Part shown: positions 36,722 through 48,294 of the stretch, in pieces | Layout of the letters: the number at the start of each line of letters is the position of its first letter | How positions within the stretch are numbered: the first letter of the stretch is position 1 | From: Rotaria sp. Silwood1 | Lineage: Eukaryota; Rotifera; Eurotatoria; Philodinida; Philodinidae | NCBI GenBank assembly: GCA_905250075.1 | Contig: CAJNOP010000190.1 | Span: 248,001-312,000 of the forward strand | DNA length: 64,000 nucleotides | Direction of reading: 5' to 3' | Notes under the pieces: generated by a model | The model's database searches: none | What the model saw: only the letters and a program-made list of their open reading frames with translations | Told to the model about the DNA's origin: nothing | Position numbers and translations under genes: made by a program

Positions 36722-37354
36722 GTAAGTACGTAGAATAAAATTTCTTATATTTTAATTAAAAGACTGATATAGAACCTGTACTTCTATTTCAAAGATTGAA
36801 TTATATATTAACGAAAAAAAAACAAAACCACAAATATCAGTCTCTTTTTACTTCTATCCTTCAAATTAGTATTACAACGTGCGAACTATCTTAATAAAAG
36901 GGCATGCAGTATAGGATATTAAGTACACAATAGATGCGACAGAAAGGGACGACCGAAAAAGAAAAACATTTGGTTATTGCAGATAACTATCATCAAACAT
37001 TTCTTAGTTATAAACGAACACAGCATTATAAAATAAATTAAAAATAGAAGTGAGTATCAATAATACCTAGAGCCAGTATAAGAGAATCCAAAATTTATCA
37101 AGATTAGAATCACATAGTTGTTTATTTATTTTTTTCTCTCTTATACAAGAAAATGTAATATAGAAAAAAAGAAAGAAAAACGAATTTTTAAATGTTTTTC
37201 TCTCTTTGAAGACCATGACTTTAGCAGATGATGCCATCTAGTGTATTAAGCTAAGTAATAATAGAAAAATAGTCAATTGAAATTTTACTCTATGACCATT
37301 CTTATCGCGCATATTATTTAAGACTATATACGCAAAAAGAATAAAAAAGTAATA

Positions 37355-38429
37355 ATGAGTCAAAATCAAGGTAATAATACTAATACTGATGTTCTTCAAC
37401 ACAGCAGTGGTATTCGTAATCAACCTGGTGGTAGTACCCAAGGTATGATTGACAAACAAGAAAATTTTTCAAAGATAATAGAGTTTAACTTTTTTTTTTA
37501 TTTTCAGGTGGTATTGGTCCATATCAACGAACACCTGCTAATTATGCTGGTGGTCCTGGTCCAAATGCTAATACCACCATTACATTACATGCTCAAAAGT
37601 AAGTTTTACACAATTTCATATATAAAGAAAGAAAACCATTGATATGTATTTTGTAGTGGCCAAACACGACAAACAACAACCGATGCTAATGGTGCAATTT
37701 CAGATGCTGATCGTCAATGGTTAGCTGATAATGGTGGTGCCATGCCTATTTCACAAGTTCCTCCTCAAGACAAGGCAATTGTAGGTACTGGCACAGGTGC
37801 TGCTGCTCAAATGAGTGGTGATGCAAGTCAAATCGGAACTAAACCATTAGACAATCGTCCTCCAGGTTCATTTAATCCTAATACTGGTTCAGTTGGTGGC
37901 GCTAATAATAACAATCAAGGTAGTAATCAAGGTAATCAAGGTGGAAATGCTAACGACGATGTTCTTCAGCATAGTAGTGGTATTCGTAATCAACCTGGTG
38001 GCAGCATGCAAGGTATGATTGATAAAAAAAAAGAAAATTTTCAAAAACAATACGATTTAACTTTTTTTTATTTTCAGGTGGTATTGGTCCATATCAACGA
38101 ACACCTGCNNNNNNNNNNAAAGTAAGTTTTACACAATTTCATATATAAAGAAAGAAAACCATTGACATGTATTTTGTAGTGGCCAAACACGACAAACAAC
38201 AACTGATGCTAATGGTACAATTTCAGATGCTGATCGTCAATGGTTAGCTGATAATGGTGGTGCCATGCCTATTTCACAAGTTCCTCCTCAAGACAAGGCA
38301 ATTGTAGGTACTGGTACAGGTGCTGCTGCTCAAATGTGTGGTGATGCAAGTCAAATCGGAACTAAACCATTAGACAATCGTCTTCCAGGATCATTTAATC
38401 CTAATACTGGCACAGTCGGTGGTCGATAA
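37355..38429 (+). CDS. Modular Gly/Asn/Gln-rich disordered protein, two-module repeat with assembly gap
   Basis: Five exons: 37355-37442, 37508-37598, 37657-38012, 38078-38121 (containing ten N) and 38180-38429. The protein is two copies of one module. Each module has DVLQHSSGIRNQPGGS, then GGIGPYQRTPA, then GQTRQTTTDANG, then ISDADRQWLADNGGAMPIS, then QVPPQDKAIVGTGTGAAAQM, then GTKPLDNR..PGSFNPNTG. The joint is an Asn/Gln/Gly-rich linker (GANNNNQGSNQGNQGGNAND). The copies share their intron sequences almost exactly, so the duplication is recent or homogenised. Composition is hydrophilic, low in Cys and hydrophobics, with no signal peptide or TM, so it is probably intrinsically disordered. 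No named family recognised. If the missing part matches module 1 the gap hides about 57 nt and the protein has about 291 residues. A role in stress tolerance is speculation. Confidence 0.8.
38109..38118. other. Assembly gap (10 N) inside exon 4
   Basis: The ten N replace the middle of the second-module exon that corresponds to 37508-37598. By comparison, about 57 nt are missing, so the gap length is a placeholder. The collapse sits in the middle of a near-identical duplication. Confidence 0.95.
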
Positions 38430-38571
38430 AATGAATTAAACTATTTGAATAATAATTTTCTTTATTTGCACTTAGCTTTGTTTTTTTTTGTTTTTGTCTT
38501 ATTTAACTTATGTTCGTTGTTATTTTTTGTGTGAAAGGTTTCACGGTAATTGTGTATATAATATTCTAGCA

Positions 38572-38577
38572 TAAATA
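38572..38577 (+). terminator. Polyadenylation signal of the disordered-protein gene
   Basis: AATAAA within GCATAAATAAAAGGG, about 145 nt after the stop codon, followed by a T-rich stretch. Confidence 0.5.
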
Positions 38578-38579
38578 AA

Positions 38580-39537
38580 AGGGATGTTTTAATGACTTAT
38601 GTCTCATGCATATTATATAGCAGTATATTTGTTCAGGTTGGATGTATTTTAATGTGAAAAATGTACATTGCATAAAGATTATCTTTATGATAAAATTCAA
38701 CTATTAAATTACGTTATTAGAATCATTCTACTGTTATTTTGATTCAATATATAATATATATGAAAAATGATTGTTATTCCAAATGATGCAAAATATTTAC
38801 TGGCAGAAGAATTTCTTATGAACAAAGAAAAACCATAATTGCTGAGTTTGAGAGTGACATTTATTTTTAACATGCTAAGTTTTATTTTTCAAAGATTAAT
38901 AACTATTAATAATCTTTTTGTAATTTTAAACTATATCGATACAACGAGTGTAACCTTATGAATATCAAAATTCTATATAAGTGAGTGAGAAACGAAAAGA
39001 ATCACGTTTTTATTGGCTCGAACATTCGATTCTTTGGCACATAATGAGAAAATAGTTGAATCATGAAGTTTGTTTGTTGAAAATATAATTATAATTCGGT
39101 GTGAATGTCCATGTTCAAAATATGGTTGATGAAGTTCTTCTTAGTTCAAAACAGCTGTATGGAAGAAACGAAATTTTACATATACAGTGCACTTTTATAT
39201 TTATAATCACATATTGAAAAAGTAAATAAATTGCTATTGAATGACAAGCACAATACGTAGTTTCATGCTAAATCTATAACTGCTAGTGAATCTTTCGCTA
39301 AAACCTAAACTACACCGATTATGTCTAAATTATGTTCAAGATAGTTCCAAATCGAAGCTATCCTTCAGCCTTTCGTCATATTAACAATTTTTTCTTTTTA
39401 AAACAATAATTGACTAATTTATAATTTGTCTATTTGATAAAGAGTAAATTGATTATTCACTTTATTAGAACTCAATATTATTTGTTGAGAAAGTCTTTAT
39501 TGAAAATTTCTATTTCATAATTCAAAAAATATTGTGA
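38580..39537. other. No gene recognised
   Basis: AT-rich intergenic DNA between the disordered-protein gene and the tandem array. Confidence 0.5.
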
Positions 39538-39990
39538 TTACAAGGAAAGTCCAATTACACATAAAAAATAACTAGAAAATATTTCATTGAATAACCCCAT
39601 TTCATCTGCAGTAACTGTTTTATATAAATGAACTTGAACATCCTTACAGCGATCAGCACTATTGCCTTTATCTAAACTTACACTCTGTACTTCGACGAAC
39701 CTATAATTAAGTGTTCGATGAAAATTGATGAAATTGTAATAATTCGGATCTGTATAATCGCGATAAATAACAAAAATCTTTCTTACTCTGTGATCTTTTA
39801 TCATACTATGCTTTCATTTTCTTTTGTATATCATCAACAGTTACTTGCATATGTTGTCTATAAGCTCGAATCCAACTTTCCATAGGACTGATACTATATG
39901 TAACAGAACAAATTTCTACAGTTGAAAAGGTATTATAAACATTATTTGTAAATATTAAAACAGCCTAGTAATAAAATTCGATGTTTGTCA
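39538..39990 (-). pseudogene. Unidentified decayed minus-strand gene fragment, repeated in the array
   Basis: One frame reads VTYSISPMESWIRAYRQHMQ, then VTVDDIQKKMKA and a stop. A second frame, shifted, continues VIYRDYTDPNYYNFINFHRT, then LNYRFVEVQS, then LDKGNSADRCKDVQVHLYKT. Both look protein-like, which suggests one gene split by a frameshift. More decayed versions of its second half recur at about 45985-46150 and 57432-57590 in the next units. I cannot name the family. Confidence 0.45.
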
Positions 39991-42873
39991 AAAAAATTAT
40001 TTTTAAGCTAAACATCTCAACATATCCCCTGAGTTGCCTAGGGTTCAGCATCATAAACGTGCTTCTGACTGTCAAAGACGATTGGTAGTTTTATGAATGA
40101 TCTTGCAAAGTCTTAGTGTAAATAATGATATCTAGAGAATCTTCAAAAACAAAAACAAAGATTTTTCAAAGAACATCAAAGCTTGCACATCATAGAGACC
40201 CGTTTTGAACTCTGCTAATGAATTGAAGGTGTAGTTGTAGATCTTCTCGTCCCTTACATCTTCTTCCTCAGAGTAGATGTTTTGTATACAATAAAATACT
40301 ATATTTCTACAGAATTACTAATAAATACCAATCATCACTATGACTTTTAAATAAAACTGTAAGGTAACAAATCAATTTGAAAAATTGAATTTGTTATTCA
40401 TGTGTATTTATTGCGCTGTTGATGTGTGACAAATAGAAAAACAATAATTGATAGCATCATTAATCATGATGTGTCTCAAATACGATGACAATCTAATGTA
40501 CATAGACAAATCCTTCAATTGACATGTAATGTATTTACGGTTCACCTCTTTTCTAACTAATAAGTTAAAAACTACAAAATCAAACCTTTTTCACGTTTTT
40601 CTCAAAATTAACTTGTTCAGTTATGATCAAACAATGGATAAATTATTTCTCAATATGTTTGATTCAACTTAGAGAGTTATGTTTTATTTTTGATTGATAG
40701 ATAAATGGTTTCGTCGTCCGAAGTAATAAGGAGTTATCTTTCGAATGAAAACAACTCGAAAACTGCAGCTCGATATTAGAAAATCTTCTGAATGATAGTG
40801 TCTCGAGACATGAAGCATTTTTCATTAATGTATTTCTGTGAGCTGAATATCTATGGAAAGTCTTATAAACATCTCATATGTCTTGTCAGAGCTAGATTTG
40901 TGAGAAGAGCCTCCCTTTAATCTATATATGCGTTATGTATTTCGAATTATAGAATCAAAATATGTGTTTATCTCTTCATTCCACATTTCATCAGTTAATA
41001 AAGGAATCTTTTTATTATCAACAGTGTAAACAAAAACATTTTATTTTCATGAAATAATTAGTTATTCTATAATTGTCATTAAATCGGCAGATGATAGACA
41101 TATATAATTGGATCTCAAATCAATATGAGTCTCCGCAATAGTAATTGAACACTATTCTGTTTAATTAATCAGACTATGTATCAAAATATCACGTCCATGA
41201 TAACGATTGATTATAGAAAAAAAAATTAAATATTGAACTATGATTATTATTATTATGCGTTGATTGTTGTTTTAATAATTTTAAACCTAAAGAAATTCCA
41301 TCATTCTATAAAGCTGTTTAATTATCAATATGGAATGCATGAAAAAGATAATTTATGAATAAAGGATTAAAATTTTCTTTGTAACTTTTTGTCACTTGAA
41401 CTATGTTTTCCAAATGTTAAATTAAAATGATATCAGATGATAAATAAACTTGATGTGTCATTGATACTAGAAATGTTCAGGGTAACTGTGCTCTACTCTG
41501 CGTGAGAGCGTAAGAGTTAGAAGAGTTTTGTCAGTTAGGATACATCGTACAACAAAAATTTACTCTTCTAGTTTCTGCATTATCAATCTCCTTTATATGA
41601 TTTGACACTAAATCTTATTGTTAACAGTTCATTCAAAAAAAAAAACAATAAATTTTCCTTGGTTTTGTTTAACACTTCTCATTGGAACGTTTTGAATACT
41701 TGCACTGTACTGATGTCCTCTTTTCCTTGATTTTGTTCTTATATAGGAGAGAAATTTTCTTCTAGTTTCCTATAAGATGTAATAGAACCATTCCTATGAC
41801 TTTTGATGTATTGTAAGTATTTACTGATTCAACATCGATGATATAAGATTTTATTATAGTGTAAAGTCGTCATTTGTATTGTTTTCGATGTCGCTTTAAG
41901 CCGTGAAATGTGATCTATTATACAAAGTGAAGTAAAACTATGTAGAAACATGGAGCATTAGTCACAAGATGAAACAAACTCCGAATGAAAAGAAAAAAAA
42001 GTGAATTATTACAGACAAGTTACCTATGTATGACTATATCAAGCAAAACAAAACAAACAATCCATGTGAGAAAGCATCGATTAAATAAATACCTACCTCT
42101 TTTGTATCAATCGTGCTTATTATGCACAATAGAAGAGAAACATCTCGAAAAAAAAATCTATAGCATTAATATAATGAACAAATATTGGGAATCTCCAAGG
42201 TAAAGAAAAACATGAAAAAACAAATTTAAGTCGATTGGAACTATATAATTTTAATCTAGAAATAATCAATTAGGAATCGATTTTAATAAAAACATATTCG
42301 AAAAAATAAAAATCCCATTGATTAATCTGTCTGGTTTCGATTATAATCGATAAATAAAATCGATGCCAAAAAGACATCGCCTTTCATCGATTTTGTTTGA
42401 CGATAAACGTTAAGATCTTTAGCTGATTGCCTTGATTTGCACCAATTATAATCGATTTCTTTCATCAATATTGAGTCTACTATAATTGAAATTTATTAGA
42501 ATCAGAGATAGATTAGGGTATTCTGCACAGTCTCACCCTTTGAACACACGTCTATGCAGCATTATGAAAGTGTCCATGAAGATGATATTGCACTATCTCA
42601 TAGTTCTATTCAAGCTAAAACAACATCGAAGAAATGATGTCACGTTTTCACAACATGTGCAACCGACAAGAAAAGAAGGAGGTAGGCAAAGCGTGTAAGC
42701 TTGAGAAAGAGCGGGGAGCAGTGAGAAACAGCCTCTTCTATCTCTGATCAGAAAAATCAATGTAGCTTTGGTTTTCTCAATCCCTTCTTATTATAGCTTT
42801 TTCAAAATGTATGATTTTCTCTGATTTTTTTTGTAATTTTTTTCATGGATTCGTTATTATGCAGTTAAGTTAA

Positions 42874-42928
42874 AAAACGATTATCTTTCTCAAATTAGTA
42901 TGACAAACATCAGTTATATACGGCATCA
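42874..42928 (+). promoter_or_regulatory. Conserved upstream block of gene A
   Basis: A block reading CGATTATCTTTCTCAAATTA, then GTATGACAAACATCAG and TATATACGGCAT, lies about 330-380 nt before the ATG. It also occurs at 52578-52631 (B) and 61104-61153 (C). It survives in C although most surrounding spacer has diverged, which suggests function. It contains an AGATAA (GATA-type) word on the minus strand. A TATAAATA at about 43055 and a T-rich segment downstream are also shared. Confidence 0.5.
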
Positions 42929-43077
42929 CAGCGTGACCTATGCAGTTTTTGAAAACGGTATAACACATCAATACGTGGATTTTATCGATTACGATGTAAT
43001 TTAACGAATCATTGATTTATACTTTGTTGTGTTAATAACTTGCAAATTATAATCTATAAATATATGAAAAGAAAAAA

Positions 43078-43146
43078 ATGCTTATTGGTGTTCTCTTTCT
43101 TTTATTCTTCATAAATAACGTGTTTATTGATGCGATGTGTATGTAA
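43078..43146 (+). other. Small upstream ORF in the leader of gene A
   Basis: A 22-codon frame reads MLIGVLFLLFFINNVFIDAM before a Cys-Met end and stop. It is strongly hydrophobic, like a signal peptide. The same start occurs in B, and in C it begins MHIGVLFLSLLINNTFF. A leader intron appears to follow (donor GTATGTAAA near 43139, acceptor CCCAAACAG ending 43216). It could be a regulatory uORF or simply untranslated leader. Confidence 0.3.
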
Positions 43147-43257
43147 ACGATTTTTGATACTCTCGCTCATACATTAACTATTTATTTTTCTTTGTTTTTT
43201 TTCCATTCCCAAACAGCAGCTGATATTATCTGCTTTAGATTTTAAAACTTTTTAAAG

Positions 43258-44962
43258 ATGCAATCTGAAGGAACGAGTGAAAAAGCACCAATTGCACCAA
43301 TGCAAATGTCACAATCGGCAATTGAACGAGATTATGCACCAAGTAGTGGTGCAAGAAAAATAAGAACGATACTTTTTGTTTTGCTAGCGATTCATATGGT
43401 AGGAAAAAAAAATCTATAAAAACAAATCATCCTTTATAACTCTTTTAGGCTTTGGCTTGGGTTTATTTTATTGAACAAATTATTGGTCTAATTCAATATT
43501 ATAATGTGCCCAAGGATATTCGTGATTATAATGCAGCTTTTTCATATATCAGCAATGTAGTTTTTGGTAAAATTTTCTATGGAAACATTTTATTTGATTG
43601 TTTTTTTTATATTTAATTTTAGGTGCAATTTTGATACTATATTTAGCTGTTTACATATTTGCTGTGTTTAAATATGCTCGAATTCCCATTCTTATTGTAT
43701 GTTCGATTTATATTTTTCTATATTATATATACAAGGAACAAAAGATTTGGTCAGTAAAACAGATGAAATGGTCAGTGAGTTAAATAGTCATAAAATGAGT
43801 AAATTCAATGATCTATGAATAGATTATTAAAATAATCAGTTAGTGATAAATGAGGTTTTTTAATAGATTTAACAATTAGTGAATAAAGTTTAATAATAGA
43901 CAATCAAATCGAAGAATGCACATAGATATTGAAGTGTCTTATAATGCGATTCACTTTTTTTTTCTTCGTTTGCTCGAAATATGTAGTATAGATATTATAT
44001 ACAGTGTACAATTTAGGTACATTTTTGCTGTTATACTTTCTTCTCAAGTCAGCTTAGAGTCAATGAGCAAAAAAGATGATGAAACAAATGGAAATGAAAC
44101 ATCTTGCGAAAGAAAGAAATCAAAATATTAGGCTGTCAATGTTACATTTGATAATATTCATGAAGCACAAGCATCAATAAGAAATGGACGGTAAAAAAAA
44201 TATTATACGAACTATGTAGAAAATCGGAAAACACCTCAGATCCGGCAAAATCAGCCTTTATCGACTTCAATACACAACAAGTATTTAATCACTATATTAT
44301 GTGGAAAGTGAAAAATGCTACTGCTTTTACAGCTGAAACAGAGCACGATGATTATACAGATATTTGAGTGTGAGTACGAGTATGAGTGAATTAAAAAAAA
44401 CCATTAAAAAAATATTGTGTTGATAAAATCTAAGTTTTTGATTGGACAAATCTATATTCTCTACTGATTCAATTCGTATTTTTTTTACTGTTAATTATGT
44501 CTATGATAAGATGACCATTTTGTAATCAAATATTGACATTTCAAGTACTGAGCATTCAATATTCATGCTAATCATTTATATATTTTTTTACTGATCATTT
44601 CATCTATTTAACTGAACACTTAAATCACATCTCTCTAATATATATATATATATATATCATTTTAATACTTTGTGTAGTTTGCATGGCTCGGTATCCTTGA
44701 ACTAGTATGCATTGTGGTTATCATTATTTTTGCAATTATTGGAATAGCTACTTTTTCAACCGTTTTACATCATACTGGTGTTGGGCTTGGTTTTAGTGTG
44801 CTACTTCTTATTGTAGCAGTTTTTACGTTTACTTTTACAGTAAGCGTTTGTTTTATTTGTTCATTTTGATTTGATATTAATATTTTTCAGATACTGACAG
44901 TTATCTTTTCATTTCAATTGGCCAAATCAATTAAAATTCAAACCACTTATCAATCAATCTAA
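43258..44962 (+). CDS. Four-TM protein, copy A of a tandem family
   Basis: Five exons: 43258-43398, 43449-43566, 43623-43696, 44678-44839 and 44891-44962; 567 nt, 188 residues. The N-terminal tail (MQSEGTSEKAPIAPMQMSQS) is cytosolic-like. Four membrane segments follow: about 36-62 (ILFVLLAIHMALAWVYF), 87-105 (GAILILYLAVYIFAVF), 113-137 (AWLGILELVCIVVIIIFAII) and 146-178. The loop after TM1 has IIGLIQYYNVPKDIRDYN. The C-tail is short and ends QTTYQSI. Topology resembles MARVEL/tetraspan-type small membrane proteins, but no family motif lets me name it. There is no CCG motif, so it is not a tetraspanin. Intron 3 (981 nt) holds a transposon-like remnant. A polyadenylation word (AGAATAAAAC) is shared by all copies downstream. 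Confidence 0.85.
44063..44367 (+). mobile_element. Decayed MULE/FLYWCH-like fragment in intron 3 of gene A
   Basis: Read in shifting frames, this contains VTFDNIHEAQASIRNGR, KYYYTNYVEN-like text and TAETEHDDYTDI. These fit the N-terminal Cys/His module of Mutator-like transposases (pattern W-x-x-YYTN-x-x ... x-EHDHH). It is absent from the 66-nt intron 3 of copy C and present in B at 54712-55017. It therefore arrived before the A/B duplication. There is no open frame. The assignment is tentative. Confidence 0.4.
44636..44659. repeat. (TA)n microsatellite
   Basis: About ten TA units just before exon 4 of gene A. The matching array in B (about 55287-55300) is shorter. Confidence 0.85.
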
Positions 44963-47234
44963 ATTAAACTCTTACATATTTCGAGATTATATCTTTCTGA
45001 AAACTAACTTTTTCCTTATTTATTTGATTAATCAAATAATTTTCAACTATTGAATCAAATATTCTTAATCATTTAGAATAAAACAATTCAGCATCGAAAT
45101 CAAATTCAAGAATCAAAAGTAACGATAAATAGATGAAATATTTTCTTTCTCATCGGATCCAGACTGTTACCTAATCGCTATTTTATTTGAAGTTATAATC
45201 TTGTTGCAAACACTGGCTTTTTCAAAGTTTCACTACAAAAATATAATGTCTCTTTTGATTTTCAACATGTTCTCATCTATTTCTTTCGATACTTTCTTTT
45301 AACTACGATGAATATATTGATGAATAATCTTTTTTTTCTCTGACATTGAGGGCATATTGTTGACAATGTTTTCTTCAATATTCAGTCAATTTTATTTTAT
45401 TCGAATTTGCTGATATTATTTACGTAGAGAGTCCTCATGAAAGTCTTTGTTTCATGCTTCACACGGCTAACAGCTCTCATGACTTTGTTCCAATAAAGTA
45501 ATATGAATATATAAGTTTTTAAGATATTTTTAATTTCTATACATGCAAAACTAAAACAATCACATATTCTATGCCAATTTCCTTAGAAATTCGTATTTTT
45601 ATGCAAATTATTTTTTTACGAACAACTGTATATATATATAGATTGATTAAATGAAAACTCTAATTACATATTAAAAAAATTAATTAGAAAACATTTCATT
45701 ATATTATATAAGTTCATTTGCAATAACTGCACTTATTGTTTTAATTATTTCATTGAATAAAAAGGACGTATTGAACTCATTTAATTGAAGTCGTTCAGCT
45801 TGATTTTCCTTTGTTTTATCTCATTATACTTTTTTTTTATTCTATAATATTGTTTAAAGTTGAGCATTAAAATCAGATAATCAAGTAAAATTTCTTCGCT
45901 TAACTATTTCATTGATAATACATGTAATCAAAAATCTAACTCAATGTCTGGGCTGCACATAAACCATTATCCTTAGTCGAAACTATTTTGAGTGTTTTAT
46001 ATAAATGAACTTGAACATCCTCACAGTGATCAGCACTATTGCTTTTATCTAAATTTACACTCTTTGCTTCGACGAACCTCTAATTAAGTGTTCGACGAAA
46101 ATCGATCAAATTGTAATGATTCAAATCTGTATAATCACGATGAACAATAAAAAAAAACATTTTCCAAAGGTTATCAAATTCTACGCATCAGAGATACCCA
46201 TTTTGAAGTCTTCAATGACTCGAAGATGTGGCTGTGCATCTTCTCTTCATTCACACCTACTTCCTCAAAGTAGGTTTTTTCTATAAAATAAAATGCCATA
46301 TTTCTAGAGAATTACTAATAAATACCAATCATCACTATGACTTTTAAATAAAACTGTAAGATAACAAATCAATTTGAAAAATTGAATTTGTTATTCATGT
46401 GTATTTATTGCGTTATTGATGTGTGACAAATAGAAAAACAATAATAGATAGCATCATTAATCATAATGTGTCTCAAATACGATGACAATTTAATGTACAT
46501 AGACAAATCCTTCAATTGACATGTAATGTATTTACGGTTCACCTCTTTTCTAACTAATAAGTTAAAAAACTACAAAATAAAACCTTTTTCACATTTTTCT
46601 AAAAATTAACTTGTTCAGTTATGATCAAACAATGGATAAATTATTTCTCAATATGTTTGATTCAACTTAGAGAGTTATGTTTTATTTTTGATTGATAGAT
46701 AAATGCAAAGTTCTTCAAATGAGAGAAATGAGTTTTTTCATTGACCATTAATGCTAAATAAACACTGAGTTTTGAAGAAAATCATGTTTAGCATTTTCAG
46801 ACTTTAGAATTTTCGATGATCGGAAAAATGGCGCAGTGTAAAATTAAATAGATTCTTTTCGTCGTCCGAAGTGATAAAGAGATATCTTTCGAATGAAAAC
46901 AACTCGAAAACTGCAGCTCGATATTAGAAAATCTTCTGAACGATAGTGTCTCGCGACATGAAGCATTTTTCATTAATGTATTTCTGTGAGCTGAATATCT
47001 ATGGAAAATCTTATAAAGATCTCATATGTAGGGGTGCAACGGTGACGATAACCGGCCTAATCGGTAATCGGTCTATCGGTAACCGGTGAACCGGTAACCG
47101 GTATGAACCGATAACCGGTCTGAAATTCAGACCGGTTACCGATTCAGACTCTGAATCGGTAACCGTTGAACCGGTAACCGGTTCAGACCGGTTACCGTTT
47201 CACTTGCATAGTAGTTTATGTTTAAAACTATAAA

Positions 47235-47700
47235 GTGCTATACTATTGAGGTACCCTTAGGTCCTCAACTGCTATACTATTGGGGTACCCTTAGGTCCTC
47301 AACTGCTATACTATAAGGGTACTATTAGATCCTCAAGTGCTATACTATAAGAGTACCCTTGGGTCCTCAAGTGCTATACTATTGTGGTACCCTTAGGCCC
47401 TCAACAGCTATACTATATGGGTGCTCTTAGGTTCTCCAGTGCTATACTATAAGGACAGCCTGAGGTCTCAAGGCCTGTACTAAAGGGATACTTTATGCCT
47501 TCAAGAGCTATGCTATAGGGGAACCCTTAGGCCCTGAAGGGCTTATACTGTGAGAGTGCCCTTAGGTACTCAGAAGCTGTACTGTGGGATACCTTTAGAG
47601 GCTCAAGTACCATACTATGAAGGTACTTTTATGTCCTCAAGAGCTCTACTACGGGTTAGCCTTAGGCTCTCAAGGCCTACACTATAGCTTATAGTATAGG
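47235..47700 (+). repeat. 34-bp minisatellite, left array
   Basis: Tandem units of the type TGCTATACTATTGGGGTACC followed by CTTAGGTCCTCAAC, 34 bp each. There are about 13 copies, increasingly degenerate toward the right. Confidence 0.85.
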
Positions 47701-48294
47701 CGTTAAAGACCTAAAGGTACTCTCATAGAATATAAATTGATGAGTGATGGGTATCCGTATAGAATAGCCCTGAAAAATTTATGAGACATCTGATGCGAAA
47801 AGAACTGGTGGCTCACTGTAGTTCACATGAGCTGGAGTTGTCTATCAACTCTTTGACTCAGCTCACGAGAACTGTGGAGCAGGAACTGTCACGTGTCACG
47901 CAGCTAATGTAACTACACGTTTCACCATATAGAACTAATTATAATCTGATTGACTTGTAGTTATGTTGTGTGCTACTTGAACTTTACCGACCACCAATTT
48001 TCAGATAAAAAATAAACCTTCTGACATTCATTTCTCTATTGGAAAAACCATGCTATGAGAGAAGCAGCTTGTTATAAAATTAATTGATCAATTGTTTGCT
48101 AAAGGACGTCGAGATGAGAACCAGCTGTTGGAATCGTTTTTTTGCGTAGGATGTATGCGAATAAAAGGTGTTTGTAAATCGCTCGGACGAAACTTATGTT
48201 ACTTTTATTGTTAAATTTTCTTCTTCTTAAGACCTGCTGTGCTTTGATTCGTATGCAGCTGTTTATAAGAGAGTATAAGACTGATATACAGTGA

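Noticed and set aside
47700-48290. hAT transposase remnant between the left minisatellite and the inner fold-back
   Set aside because: Translations in all frames gave no convincing hAT block; the element is called hAT-like only from its ends and 8-bp target.
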